In this document: piece by piece, positions 47,710 through 57,602 of the stretch | Position numbering within the stretch: position 1 is the first letter of the stretch | How the letters are laid out: the number at the start of each line of letters is the position of its first letter | From: Yersinia rochesterensis | GTDB taxonomy: Bacteria > Pseudomonadota > Gammaproteobacteria > Enterobacterales > Enterobacteriaceae | Length of the DNA: 64,000 nucleotides | Assembly: GCF_003600645.1 (NCBI RefSeq) | Contig: NZ_CP032482.1 | Coordinates: forward strand, 4,216,001 to 4,280,000 | Direction of reading: 5' to 3' | Program-made: the position numbers and the translations under genes | The notes under the pieces: model-generated | Databases searched by the model: none | Told to the model about the DNA's origin: nothing | Seen by the model: the letters and a program-made list of their open reading frames with translations, nothing else

Positions 47710-48414
47710 TCAGAAACTGTATTTGACGCCTACGCGATAACGAGTTTGGCGTTCATCGGTATTTTTACTGCCAGAGACATTACCGACAGCCATATAAGGG
47801 GACCAGTTCTTATCCCACTTATACGTCAATTTAAAATCATGGGTCCAATCGTAATTTTCGTTATCCGCTAAAGTGACCCCGGCTTTATTAGCTTGTTTGT
47901 AATCCAGCTCGTAGTCTAATTGGAATTCTTTGTTGATTTTATAACTGAGAACACTCGTCAGATTATAACCATTTTCAGACGTGTCTTTTTTTGTATTAAT
48001 ATTGGCGCTAGTACGCTTGTAATAAGGGCGATAACGTAATGAGATAGAGAGATCATCAACGATATTTGCCTTACCACGTAAATAAGGGCGATAATTGTTA
48101 GCACTCGAGCTTGAATCTAATGAGAAACCCGGTTCGATAGAGAATGTTTTATCAATTTTATACACATAGCTGGCAACCACTTCAGTACCATTACTCACAC
48201 CTTCATGGAATGGTTTATCCTTGTCACTGGCACTTTTCCACTTGCCTTCCAGAGATAATCCGAAGCCATTAGCAAAGCGGTGGGACATTAATAAGCGGTC
48301 TTTGTGATTATTACCACTTTGATCTTGTGTTTCATGACGATAGTCAATAGTAACGGCCATTGCGCTGGTGCTGATAAGTGATGCCACTGCCAGAGATAAT
48401 AATTTAAATTTCAT
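47710..48414 (-). CDS. kdgM: Oligogalacturonate-specific porin, KdgM family
   Basis: The 234-aa protein has signal peptide MKFKLLSLAVASLISTSAMA, a first strand VTIDYRHETQD, and alternating beta strands ending in a C-terminal Phe (RYRVGVKYSF) as in outer-membrane barrels. Arg and Lys content is high, as needed for acidic oligosaccharides. It is followed closely by pelY, and candidate KdgR and CRP sites lie upstream. Confidence 0.92.
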   Translation of the reverse strand: MKFKLLSLAVASLISTSAMAVTIDYRHETQDQSGNNHKDRLLMSHRFANGFGLSLEGKWKSASDKDKPFHEGVSNGTEVVASYVYKIDKTFSIEPGFSLDSSSSANNYRPYLRGKANIVDDLSISLRYRPYYKRTSANINTKKDTSENGYNLTSVLSYKINKEFQLDYELDYKQANKAGVTLADNENYDWTHDFKLTYKWDKNWSPYMAVGNVSGSKNTDERQTRYRVGVKYSF

Positions 48415-48473
48415 TACAGATACCTTATTTTAATAAATAAAATTAATTATTATGATAAATACAGACTCCATTT

Positions 48474-48490
48474 ATGAAACATCATTCTAT
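48474..48490. promoter_or_regulatory. Candidate KdgR site upstream of kdgM
   Basis: ATGAAACATCATTCTAT fits the KdgR consensus GAAACRNNRYTTY with one mismatch. It lies about 60-76 bp upstream of the kdgM ATG, a suitable place for repression. Confidence 0.5.
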
Positions 48491-48558
48491 TTATTTTGAT
48501 ATTAAGTTCCGAGATCTATGACTGATAGTTCGAAATTAATAAAACCAATATCCATTTA

Positions 48559-48574
48559 TGTGATTTAGTTCAAA
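48559..48574. promoter_or_regulatory. Candidate CRP site upstream of kdgM
   Basis: TGTGATTTAGTTCAAA matches TGTGA-N6-TCACA except one base. It lies about 150 bp upstream of kdgM. Pectin genes are commonly CRP-activated. Confidence 0.45.
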
Positions 48575-48769
48575 GTAAATAGTTTTAACTAATGCACTGA
48601 CACTGTGGTTTTTTTTGTTCTATCGCAGGTGTAGTAAGGGATTAAGGCTATTTAGGAGGGGTTTTATTTCGAATTAAATAATCTTGACGAGATAGGTGTT
48701 AATATTGTAGGCGCGACTTAAATAAGAAAATAGATGCCAACAGAATATTTACTTATGGGTATTATTAAT

Positions 48770-48950
48770 AAATGCCGCTAACACCGCTCTAGCATCAAGG
48801 GCGAAAAATATTACCCAAGCTATTGGCGTTACAGTAAGGCAGCAAATGAATGAATCCCGATGAGTCTATTTATTTTAAGGTCAACGGGCAGTCAGTGATT
48901 CGGGTCAGTGAGGGAAGCTAACACCGCGGTGGCGTCAAGGGCGCAGGGTA
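48770..48950. repeat. ERIC-like element with partial second copy, overlapping the 3' end of the phosphodiesterase gene
   Basis: The full copy runs from TATTACCC (about 48809) to GCGCAGGGTA (about 48950) and has an insertion of about 20 bp in its central loop. Just left, GCTAACACCGCTCTAGCATCAAGGGCG (about 48777-48803) repeats its right end, GCTAACACCGCGGTGGCGTCAAGGGCG. The element supplies the last codons and stop of the phosphodiesterase gene. Confidence 0.72.
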
Positions 48951-50476
48951 AAACGGGCTTCAAACTCCTCACGGGGTAACGGCTCCGAAAATAAAAAGCC
49001 CTGCCCACATTGAATACCCTGTTTTAACAACCATTGCCGCTGCTCATCCGTCTCGACACCTTCAGCCATGACTCGGAGTTTCAGCACGTCGGAGATGGTG
49101 CTAATGATTCGCGCCATCGCATCATCTTCGGGCAAATGCTTCACAAAACTTTTATCCAGTTTAATGATATTGATCGGCAAGCTTTTTAGGTGATTGAGAT
49201 ATTGCAGGCCTGAATACCCGGTACCGAAATCATCCAGGGCGATAGACAAGCCAAGCCCCTGTAACTGGCGCAATAACATGAACGCTTTATCGAGATTCTG
49301 AATACGCGCAGTCTCAGTAATCTCCAACACCAATTGGTGTGGGTCAATGTTATTGCGGCTAATAATGGTTTGTAGGTGCGTTAGAATACTCTCACATTGA
49401 ATTTGTAAGCCGGAAATATTGACCGCCAGTGACAAGGTAATTCCTTGTGCTTTCCAGTCAGCCAGAATGCGGCAAGCTTCCTCGAGCACCCAATGACCCA
49501 GCGGCATCATCGCGCCACTTTCTTCTGCGTCAGTGATAAACTCTGAAGGTTGACGATAGCTACCATCCGTCTGCCGCCAGCGTAGCAATGCTTCAGCACC
49601 AATAATCCGCGGCTCTTCCATATCCCATTGCGGCTGTAAAAACAGGACGAAATCACGATTTGCAATCGCCCGCAAAATGTCTTTTTCCTGCGCCAACTGT
49701 TGCGGGGTTTTATGTAGTAAAGGTAATTCAGTCCCCAGCGGACAGCTCATGCCCGCATAAGCCTCAGCTAACAATTGTTGATTGCGATTGTAATTGTGAA
49801 CCAACATACCCAGTTCATCATCCTGATGATGAGCAGGTAAAGTCAGTTGGTGATTCAGTACCCCTTGCTGACCTATCTTTTCCAGCTCTTTGGCCACCGC
49901 ACGCAGTGGGTGAATAATGAGGCGATTAATACACCAGGCGAGTGATACAGAGAGTACCAATGCCAGCAGCAAATAAGTCGAGAGCATCGCCGACAAGGTG
50001 CTGAGGATAAACTGATACATGCGAAATGAGTCGGCCCGTAACACCAAATGTGCCAGTGGCTGCGGATTGGCGGATACCCGCTCCAGAGAATATAACGGCA
50101 CCGTTATCTGCACCGGCAGGGAAAAAATACGTTTAGCCCAGCGGGGTACGGGCCTTTCCGTGGGGAAGTTTGCGTGTAATACCTGAATTTGATTAGGTAA
50201 AATCACATCGGCACGGCTAAGGATGCCAATGGGGAGTAAATTATTGAGGATATTTTTGGCTTGGGGGATATCGACACTCAAGATTGCCGCAGACAGCGGT
50301 TGGCGAACTGAATAGGCGATACTCTCCAACTGCTTGGCGTAATCGTCCTTGCGCTGCTGCACAAAGTGGAATAACTGAATGACGATAAAAATACAGATGG
50401 TGACCAGGGCAACCACTGCCACCGCCGCCATTTGCTTAATCGTTAATGAACGCCTTACCCGCAAACTCACTCCCAC
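48935..50476 (-). CDS. HmsP/YhjK-like membrane EAL phosphodiesterase lacking the GGDEF domain
   Basis: The 513-aa protein has a membrane helix (about 15-37), a periplasmic sensor part, a second helix (about 160-185), a HAMP region (to about 235) and an EAL domain (from about 272). Motifs are intact: IIGAEALLRWR, VNISGLQI, EITETAR, DDFGTGYSGL, IIKLDKSFV, AEGVET, GQGFLFSEPL. E. coli YhjK (about 650 aa) has a degenerate GGDEF domain between HAMP and EAL; here only about 35 residues link them. It should hydrolyse c-di-GMP and oppose cellulose/biofilm production. Its last codons lie in an ERIC element. Confidence 0.88.
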   Translation of the reverse strand: MGVSLRVRRSLTIKQMAAVAVVALVTICIFIVIQLFHFVQQRKDDYAKQLESIAYSVRQPLSAAILSVDIPQAKNILNNLLPIGILSRADVILPNQIQVLHANFPTERPVPRWAKRIFSLPVQITVPLYSLERVSANPQPLAHLVLRADSFRMYQFILSTLSAMLSTYLLLALVLSVSLAWCINRLIIHPLRAVAKELEKIGQQGVLNHQLTLPAHHQDDELGMLVHNYNRNQQLLAEAYAGMSCPLGTELPLLHKTPQQLAQEKDILRAIANRDFVLFLQPQWDMEEPRIIGAEALLRWRQTDGSYRQPSEFITDAEESGAMMPLGHWVLEEACRILADWKAQGITLSLAVNISGLQIQCESILTHLQTIISRNNIDPHQLVLEITETARIQNLDKAFMLLRQLQGLGLSIALDDFGTGYSGLQYLNHLKSLPINIIKLDKSFVKHLPEDDAMARIISTISDVLKLRVMAEGVETDEQRQWLLKQGIQCGQGFLFSEPLPREEFEARFTLRP

Positions 50477-50627
50477 CCATTCCGACTGAATAAAATAAAA
50501 TGGTTGCCACAGTGATGCGGCGACTCATCGATGCTGTCCGAGTATACTCGATCGCCCTGAGATTTTATCTTATGAAACCAAACCGGTTGGGAAGAATACC
50601 GTGGGTTTCAGTCTTTTCCTATCAGGG

Positions 50628-50671
50628 AAGCAACTTCAAAGTGCTATTTATCACTGTAAAGTTGCTTTTTT
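50628..50671. terminator. Hairpin downstream of bcsC
   Basis: The stem AAGCAACTT / AAGTTGCTT, with a nested AGTG / CACT pair in the loop, is followed by TTTTTT on the plus strand. It lies 24 bp past the bcsC stop. Confidence 0.4.
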
Positions 50672-50694
50672 ATCTAAAAAAGCGCCACTGGCTG

Positions 50695-53600
50695 TTACTT
50701 AAAGTCGGAGTAAGGCACCAATGGCTGAGGCGGCATATCCAAGTCACCTTGCCACCCCGCCATAGAGTAGCGCAGGTAAATCAGCGCATGACTTGGGGTA
50801 TAATCTTTAGCTTGCTGGATATCAACTCCGGCCCCCAGTGTCCAGTGCGAACTCAGGCGGCGCTCAATCAAAGCTCGCAAGGTGTAACCCACGCCATTGC
50901 TGCTGTCACCATAATCGGGATCACCGCGATCTGGAATAGGCTGCAAGCTATTATTGAGCAGATTTTGCAGTGGATAACGCGCCCGATCATTGGTCGCAGA
51001 GTGTGAAACAGACACCGACCCACCCAATTCCCACGACCAGTTATCTGTCCGCTCCCGATAATTTACCGGGATAGCCAGTGACAGATACTTTTGTGGGCTG
51101 TAATACCCGCCCTGGCCCAACGTGTAGCCGCTGAGATCTTTTTGGTAATGCCACCACATGCCATTCAAACCGACGGTAAAACGGCGGTTATCCTCATTGA
51201 TTAGCTTGTAGTAGTAGCCAGTCATAAAGCGCAGCCGCTGGTTATCGGCCACATTTTTCCCGGTGAGATAATGATAGCTCAAATCACTCCAGACCCCGTT
51301 AGCTTCCCCGCGGTCATAACTGGCTCCCAAGCTGACACCACTGCCGCGCACGCCCCCCCAAGTGATATTGGTATTGGGGTCTTTGCTACCGGCAAAAGCT
51401 AATAATGAGTTGGATATCGGCCGCCGCGAAGCCGTTGCCGTCCAACCAATATGGTCCCAACTGTTGCTGTACGCCAGCCCCCCCACCACATCGACCACCT
51501 CAAAGCCCATCGGCGTGGTGCCAATATCTGTGGCCCAACTGTCATTTTGCCACCCCACCGCGACACTGGTGCCAGTGGCCCGTTGATGTAAATTCGTTTG
51601 ACAAGGAATCTCAGTTTTGTAGCAAGTGCCTGCTTTATAACGGGTATTTTTGTCAAAGGTGCCAGCATCCATATGCACGGTGTCAGTGCGGAAGAACACC
51701 CGACCATCAGCTAGCGAAGTATCCACTTGCAGCATGGTGTTGTAGGCGCTGAGATCTGAAATCCCTTCAGTGCCACTTGAATGCAGATAGTCTTGATCCA
51801 ATGTGACGCGGGTATCCTGCTGACGATACAGATCCGCAGCATCAGCACGAATCCCGCGTTTGAGCCAATCATCCGTGGCTTGATTACGAGTCAGTAAAGT
51901 ATAACTGTCATTATCTGCTGGAAGCTTAGCCGCTATGCCGCTGGCCACCATCGCCTGCTTGAAGTCATCCTGAGCGGCAGCGGGTTGGCCCTGTAATTGC
52001 GCCAGCCGAGCCGAATCACGGAATATTAAAGCATTATCCTGTGATGGGGTGCCTTTGGCGGCGGCTGGTTTTAACCGCTGGAAAATATCTGCCGCTTTGT
52101 GTGGTTCACCCACACCACTCCAGGCATTGGCGACCCGCCGCTGAGTATTTAAGCTCGCCCCGTCGCCCGTCAGTGGCTCAGTTTGCAAATGCTGACGCGC
52201 CTCGCTGAGGCGGCCCTCGGCGATATAGGCTTCAATCTCGCCCAAACGCGCATCAGGATTTTGCGGTTCACGCGCCCGGACATGCTGATAACCCGCCAGC
52301 GCTGCGCTGTAGTCGCCGCGCTCCAGCGCCCAATCTGCCAGTGTCAGGTCAATTTGTGTGTTAGCGGGTTGCTGGCGCAAGGCGGTGATGGCCCCCGCTT
52401 CATCACCACTTGCCCGCAATTGGCGGGCCAAAGTCAGCACTTGACCCAATTTCAAGCGCTGGTCTAATTCACGAATATTATCATTCCATTGCGCCGTGGG
52501 CAGTGTGGTTAAATGCGCCAATGCCTGACTATCCCGCTCGGTGCTGGAAAGGTAAAGCGCATAGGCATAGACCTGTTCAGGATCGCCCGGTTTACGGCTG
52601 GCCAGTTGGTGGAATTGTGCATCCGCTTGCGCCGTCTGGCCCTCTTGCGCCAATGCTTGTGCCAGCCGATAAGTTATCCAGACATCGTCCGGCGCTCTCT
52701 GTTGCGCCTGCCGATATTTCTCTGCTGCCTGCTGCCACTGCTGCTGTGCCGCCAAGGTTTCGGCTTGCTGTTTCAGACTCTCTAATTGCAAGTTATCTAA
52801 TGTGTCGCGCATTTTGGCTTGTTGGCTGCGGGGCAAGTTATTCAGGTAATCCAGTGCTTTTTGTGGTGATTCCCGCTGATAAATATTGGCAAGCCCGCGC
52901 ACCGCGCTGCTGTTGCTGGGATCGAGACGCAATGCTTGCTGATAATGCTGCTCGGCACTTTTATCATCATGACGGGCCACTGCCACATCACCCAAACCAA
53001 TTAATGCATAACTGTCGCTGCCGTCGATTTGCCGCGCTTGTTGATATTTTTGCTGTGCCAACGCAGTGTTACCGGCTTTCAGCGCCTTATCACCGGCATC
53101 ATTCAGCAGCCAGTAACGGTTGGTTTTGATCAAACTGGCCCATTTATCACTTTTCAGGCCGTCTTTATCCGATTTTTGCGCCTGTTCAAATAACTGTAAT
53201 GCTTGCGCGCGATCGCCACCGCGAGCATACGCCAGACCCAGCGCGCCCAGAATTTCCGGGTCATTGGGTGAGGCGGCCAATGCTTGTTTCAATGCAGGGA
53301 TGGCACCCGTCCCTTCGCCACTGTCGACTTTTTCCAGCCCGCTCAACCGCGCCTGATAGGCCGGATCAGCCAATGTAACCTGCTGATTAGCCAACTCTTT
53401 ACGAGCAGCATCCGCTTGAGGGCCGGTGGAAAAAACGTCAAGAAAATGGGTCAATGCGGCAACACTTTGCGGGCTGACGGTCATCGCTTTGATGGTGTCC
53501 ATCCACAAATCAGCAGCATCTGAAGCCCCGGTAGGGTCTGCGGCCACTTTTTCCAACATGGCGTAGCCAAGTACGGCCTTTTGTTGGCTGAAATACATAC

Positions 53601-54177
53601 GCGCCAGCGCCATGCGCAGGGCAACATTGCCGGGATATTGTTGGTCCAGAGAGGCGAGTTTCTGGGTCGCAAGGGCTTCCTGACCGGGTAGTCGCGCCAC
53701 CAGCCGCCAATACTCAACCGCCAGATCCAGAGTCGGTGGATTGCCTTGCAGCAATTGATCATATTTAACTTTAGCTTCAGCAACCCGCCCCGCCGTTGCC
53801 AGTAGACGGGCCTCCTGCAATTGCTGACGAACTTCAGGTTTTGTCATGGCTAACATCAACTTAGCGCGGCGATATACTTCAGTGTCGGGTGCCAATTGTT
53901 GCAACTTATCCAGTTGTTTTTGTGCTTCGGCCAGATTCCCTTGCCGTAGCGCCTGGCGAATTCCTGCCGCGATAACATCCGGATTATTCGGGTCCATCAT
54001 GTTTAGGCGATACAGGGATTGCTTCACCAACTCATCTTTATTGGTCGCCTCCCCCAATCGCACCTGCTCGAGTAAAAATTGAGTCGGCGACACAGCTTCA
54101 GCCCCCTGCGCCATACCGACAAAGGCTTGAGGCAATAACACCAAACTTAATAGCCAGTTTATTTTAATGTTGCGCAT
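50695..54177 (-). CDS. bcsC: Cellulose synthase outer-membrane export protein BcsC
   Basis: The product of 1160 aa has signal peptide MRNIKINWLLSLVLLPQAFVG, about 18-20 TPR repeats (roughly 30-760, for example DPEILGALGLAYARGGDRAQALQLF) and a C-terminal BcsC barrel (about 820-1160). It spans the periplasm and forms the outer-membrane pore for cellulose. The ATG at 54177 overlaps the bcsZ end by 19 bp and has GGAA 7 nt upstream; an ATG four codons earlier is possible. It is the last gene of bcsRQABZC. Confidence 0.94.
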   Translation of the reverse strand: MRNIKINWLLSLVLLPQAFVGMAQGAEAVSPTQFLLEQVRLGEATNKDELVKQSLYRLNMMDPNNPDVIAAGIRQALRQGNLAEAQKQLDKLQQLAPDTEVYRRAKLMLAMTKPEVRQQLQEARLLATAGRVAEAKVKYDQLLQGNPPTLDLAVEYWRLVARLPGQEALATQKLASLDQQYPGNVALRMALARMYFSQQKAVLGYAMLEKVAADPTGASDAADLWMDTIKAMTVSPQSVAALTHFLDVFSTGPQADAARKELANQQVTLADPAYQARLSGLEKVDSGEGTGAIPALKQALAASPNDPEILGALGLAYARGGDRAQALQLFEQAQKSDKDGLKSDKWASLIKTNRYWLLNDAGDKALKAGNTALAQQKYQQARQIDGSDSYALIGLGDVAVARHDDKSAEQHYQQALRLDPSNSSAVRGLANIYQRESPQKALDYLNNLPRSQQAKMRDTLDNLQLESLKQQAETLAAQQQWQQAAEKYRQAQQRAPDDVWITYRLAQALAQEGQTAQADAQFHQLASRKPGDPEQVYAYALYLSSTERDSQALAHLTTLPTAQWNDNIRELDQRLKLGQVLTLARQLRASGDEAGAITALRQQPANTQIDLTLADWALERGDYSAALAGYQHVRAREPQNPDARLGEIEAYIAEGRLSEARQHLQTEPLTGDGASLNTQRRVANAWSGVGEPHKAADIFQRLKPAAAKGTPSQDNALIFRDSARLAQLQGQPAAAQDDFKQAMVASGIAAKLPADNDSYTLLTRNQATDDWLKRGIRADAADLYRQQDTRVTLDQDYLHSSGTEGISDLSAYNTMLQVDTSLADGRVFFRTDTVHMDAGTFDKNTRYKAGTCYKTEIPCQTNLHQRATGTSVAVGWQNDSWATDIGTTPMGFEVVDVVGGLAYSNSWDHIGWTATASRRPISNSLLAFAGSKDPNTNITWGGVRGSGVSLGASYDRGEANGVWSDLSYHYLTGKNVADNQRLRFMTGYYYKLINEDNRRFTVGLNGMWWHYQKDLSGYTLGQGGYYSPQKYLSLAIPVNYRERTDNWSWELGGSVSVSHSATNDRARYPLQNLLNNSLQPIPDRGDPDYGDSSNGVGYTLRALIERRLSSHWTLGAGVDIQQAKDYTPSHALIYLRYSMAGWQGDLDMPPQPLVPYSDFK

Positions 54178-55283
54178 TGACTGTTCCATGAAGGCTGAAG
54201 TTCCCCCTGACGATTAAAGCTATAGCGATGCTCTGTCCATCCCTGACCAAACAATGTCAGCACCGCGCTGTAGTAGGCATCAGCGCCCGGAGGTGAATCT
54301 TGCACACGTTTTTGTTGCTCGCTAAGCACCTGCTGATTAAATGGCGCGGGGTTGCTGGCTAAAAACGGTAATAATGCTGCCGAAAATCCGACCGGCCCAT
54401 CACCACTGGTTTTGCCGGTGAGGGCATCCGTTTTCTCCGGTGGTATGCCCTGTTGCTGGGTAATCTCCGCCATTGGCTGGAAACGCTGGATGAGTGCGGT
54501 CTTTTGCGGGCTATCATTGGGCAACATTCCGGCCCACAGATAACTGCGAATCGCGTCATAGCTGCCGATGTTCAGCTGGGTTTCATCCGGCTGCCAGCCT
54601 TTATCCTTTTGCCACACAACCCAATCAGGGCTGAAACCATGAGGTGCCGTTTCCAACCATAACCGCTGATTGGCATCAACCATCTCTTTCCACGGCCCCG
54701 CCAGAGAAGCAAAACGCGCCAGCAATTGCGGTGGCAAATAGCTTGGATTGAGCCGCCAGCGGTCTTCATTACTAAAACCAATTTTGCCAGGCAATAACAT
54801 TTCACCGAGGCCCGGAATATTCACCACTTCTTCTTTAGCAATGCGTTGCAGCAACAAGGTGCCCATGGTCTTATAACGACGGATATCCCACAACCGGCCG
54901 GCCTCTAACAAACTGTAAGCAATCCATAAATCAGCATCCGAAGCCGAATTGGGGTCCAAAATATCCCAGCTCTTTCCATTGCGTTGTCCCCATAACCAGG
55001 CGGGTAGGCGGGCGGTTAAATCCCCCGCCGATAAGTTGTTTTCTGTCCAACTTAATAGCCGGTCAAATGTCTCCCGGTCATCGGCCACCAGAGCAAAAAA
55101 CAAGCCGTAACTCTGCCCCTCCGACGTGGTTATTTGCCTCGGGTTACTGGGGTCGATAACTCGCCCCCCTTCACTGATATAGTCTTGTTTGAACCGCTGC
55201 CATGCAGGCCAATCACACGCGGCTGTCGAACCAAAGCTGGCCAGCAGCAGGATGCATACCAGCCGTTTAAACATGACGACCAT
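54159..55283 (-). CDS. bcsZ: Periplasmic endo-1,4-beta-glucanase BcsZ (GH8)
   Basis: The protein of 374 aa has an N-terminal signal peptide, then CDWPAWQRFKQDYISEGGRVID with the GH8 catalytic acid Glu, TTSEGQSYGLFFAL, and SASDADLWIAYSLLEAGRLW with the conserved Asp. It matches E. coli BcsZ. It trims or releases cellulose in the periplasm and is needed for proper fibre formation. The start ATG at 55283 follows bcsB by 5 bp; the ATG at 55274 is an alternative. Confidence 0.94.
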   Translation of the reverse strand: MVVMFKRLVCILLLASFGSTAACDWPAWQRFKQDYISEGGRVIDPSNPRQITTSEGQSYGLFFALVADDRETFDRLLSWTENNLSAGDLTARLPAWLWGQRNGKSWDILDPNSASDADLWIAYSLLEAGRLWDIRRYKTMGTLLLQRIAKEEVVNIPGLGEMLLPGKIGFSNEDRWRLNPSYLPPQLLARFASLAGPWKEMVDANQRLWLETAPHGFSPDWVVWQKDKGWQPDETQLNIGSYDAIRSYLWAGMLPNDSPQKTALIQRFQPMAEITQQQGIPPEKTDALTGKTSGDGPVGFSAALLPFLASNPAPFNQQVLSEQQKRVQDSPPGADAYYSAVLTLFGQGWTEHRYSFNRQGELQPSWNSQCATLK

Positions 55284-55288
55284 CAAAA

Positions 55289-57595
55289 TTAATCTCTCTC
55301 ATCAGGTGATAACCGACGACGGCTAATCAGACGGAGCAAGCGCCAAGCCATCATTGCGGCGATAACAACCACCAACACGGCGACACCGGCCAGCACTACC
55401 GGATGGGTGTATAAGGTATGCCAGATGCGCTCCCACCAAGGTAAGTGGCCGACATAATAAGTTTCGCCGACCCGCAAGCTATTGACACCCGACTCACGAA
55501 TAACCGCCACCGAGCCAAATACTGCCTCGCGTTTGCCACTGTCGAGCAAAGCATTATTCAGCAAGTTATAGCCCCGTGGGCTATCCGCCAATAATGCCAC
55601 AATACTGCGCTGTGGGAAGTTCGGTGACTGCACTCCGATAATCGCCGACATCGCCCCTTCAGAGCTGATGGTCGCTTTGCTATCCGCAACCCAGTCCGAA
55701 TCCGGTGCCATCATGCCGGGCAAGCCCGTTTGGCGGTTTGGCATTTTTACCCAACTTTGGGTTTGATCCACCAGCAGGTTAATCTGCCGATCATCACGGA
55801 GTTCTGGCGGGATCGGGCCGATAATCAGCACATCGGCGTCTTTGTCTTTCGCCTGTGACCAGTCATCGGTAATGTTGATACCCACCGCCGGGTAACCCAC
55901 TTGCGCCCCGATATTTCCCACCGCATTCAACAGCGTCGTCAGCTGTGACGGCGCAGGTTTTGGCGGCACTAAGACAAGGGTTTCGGAGAGATCCGCCATC
56001 CGGCTGAAGGGGAAGCCAGCATTGGCAAATGCCCGTAAATCCGGCATTTCCATAAAGTGGCGATAGCCGGAGAAGTCGATAGTGGAGTTACCGTCAATCA
56101 CCGCGTGGTTCGGAGCGGTAGAGTAAGTTTCACAGCGCCCTTCCGCGCCACTCGCCAGCAAGGTGCTGTAATCAAAATCAAAGCGCAGTTGGTTAGTGGC
56201 CCCCAGTCTCAATGCCGGAATGGTTAACTGCTTGGTTGAATCTTGTAAACCTTGCAGTAGCGGCAGCCGCAGGATTTTATTGTCTTGCGGCATATTCGGC
56301 GACAGCGGGTAGTCCTGCACAAATTGATTATTCAAGCTGATACTTAAGCGAGAACCATCCATCAGGTGCGTTGAGGTGTAGCGGTATTTCAAGCGCATAT
56401 CAATGCCCGCACTGCGGATCAGGAATAAATCCGGCGGCAGGTTCAGTGATAAGGAAATAGGCGGCGGCAACAAACCGGTGGTTTGCAACTGATCCGGATA
56501 TTGCTGTAACTCAGCAAAGGTCATTGGCCGGTCGGTACGCACCCAGTTTGGCGCATCATAGGGCTGTCTTGGTGCCAGTTGCTCGACGTTATCCACCGTC
56601 ACATTCTGACCGCGGAATAGAATATTACCTTGCGCAATCCCTTTCGCCGCCGTGATTAAGTCATTGTCATCGCGCCCCAAAATCAGCAACAGCTTCACAT
56701 ACGGATCATCCGGATGGCTGATGATTTCCACCGTCGGTGCTTTGACCGGCGGGTAATCTTTCAAAAAATCAGGGCGTTGGGTATTTGTCGCAAAAACCAC
56801 CGCATGCTGAGTGGGCAGTTGATTATATAAAACAGGGAAACTCTGCCCACGCCATTGCGCTTGGTCACCAAACCAGGATGCCAAAATAGAGGCCGCGCGT
56901 TGTTGGGCCACGTCAGGTACTGCGGCAAACACCACCGGCAAAGTCAGCGGGCGGTTATCCCGCGCATCAAAGAAAGGCTCAGGGAAATGGGATAAATCAT
57001 TTTTGACTGACAATGATTGATAGCGCAAATCCAACGAGCTGGATTTACTGATATCCAGCCACAGCGTATTACTGGCCGGGTTCTCACAAATACTCTGATA
57101 ATGGCCGACAAACACTAACCGCAATCGGTTGAAATCACTGATATAAAGCGGATCAATCGGCAACTGGATCCGCGTGGGTTTACCCAGTTGATCTTTAGTG
57201 ATCGCCGTGACGCCCATCAGCTCGTCATTCAGGAAGACTTTGACCTGCGACTCCACCGGAATCAGTGACGGCGACGGAGTAAATTCGAGATTTAACATGG
57301 CATGAGTGACCACTTCATCACTGCGCACGCCAAATTCAATCACCCCTTCAGGATTAGTGCCACGCAAGGCGAATGTCCCCGGTGGCGGGGCAATTTTCGC
57401 AAAGGTGTAACTCACATCGCGAACCGGCACATTCGGCTGTACCGTCGGGGCGGCAGGGGCCAGCTCCACGGTTGCTTCAGCGGCAGGTGTCGAGTCCGCC
57501 GATTGAATTGCCGGAACAGCCAATGTTTCGGCTTGGGTAAATGGTGCTAACCCCAAAGCCAGTGCGGTAAACCAGGTTATTTTTCTCGTCATCAT
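55289..57595 (-). CDS. bcsB: Cellulose synthase subunit BcsB
   Basis: The protein of 768 aa has signal peptide MMTRKITWFTALALGLAPFTQA, large beta-rich carbohydrate-binding regions (LRGTNPEGVIEFGVRSDEVV, SRLSISLNNQFVQDYPL) and a C-terminal membrane anchor (VVLAGVAVLVVVIAAMMAWRL). It guides the nascent glucan from BcsA through the periplasm and activates BcsA. Upstream in-frame codons overlap bcsA and lack a signal sequence, so the start is set at 57595 (or 57592). Confidence 0.94.
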   Translation of the reverse strand: MMTRKITWFTALALGLAPFTQAETLAVPAIQSADSTPAAEATVELAPAAPTVQPNVPVRDVSYTFAKIAPPPGTFALRGTNPEGVIEFGVRSDEVVTHAMLNLEFTPSPSLIPVESQVKVFLNDELMGVTAITKDQLGKPTRIQLPIDPLYISDFNRLRLVFVGHYQSICENPASNTLWLDISKSSSLDLRYQSLSVKNDLSHFPEPFFDARDNRPLTLPVVFAAVPDVAQQRAASILASWFGDQAQWRGQSFPVLYNQLPTQHAVVFATNTQRPDFLKDYPPVKAPTVEIISHPDDPYVKLLLILGRDDNDLITAAKGIAQGNILFRGQNVTVDNVEQLAPRQPYDAPNWVRTDRPMTFAELQQYPDQLQTTGLLPPPISLSLNLPPDLFLIRSAGIDMRLKYRYTSTHLMDGSRLSISLNNQFVQDYPLSPNMPQDNKILRLPLLQGLQDSTKQLTIPALRLGATNQLRFDFDYSTLLASGAEGRCETYSTAPNHAVIDGNSTIDFSGYRHFMEMPDLRAFANAGFPFSRMADLSETLVLVPPKPAPSQLTTLLNAVGNIGAQVGYPAVGINITDDWSQAKDKDADVLIIGPIPPELRDDRQINLLVDQTQSWVKMPNRQTGLPGMMAPDSDWVADSKATISSEGAMSAIIGVQSPNFPQRSIVALLADSPRGYNLLNNALLDSGKREAVFGSVAVIRESGVNSLRVGETYYVGHLPWWERIWHTLYTHPVVLAGVAVLVVVIAAMMAWRLLRLISRRRLSPDERD

Positions 57596-57602
57596 ATCAT
57601 CA

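Larger units (their letters stand above)
48415..48934. other. kdgM promoter region and ERIC element
   Basis: The kdgM-proximal part is AT-rich and contains a KdgR-like site (48474-48490) and a CRP-like site (48559-48574). From about 48770 it runs into ERIC sequence that continues to the end of the phosphodiesterase gene. No gene was seen. Confidence 0.55.

Noticed and set aside
52183..53783. Several frames over bcsC of 90-240 codons
   Set aside because: They are antisense or shifted frames in GC-rich TPR repeats; bcsC itself is continuous and well matched.
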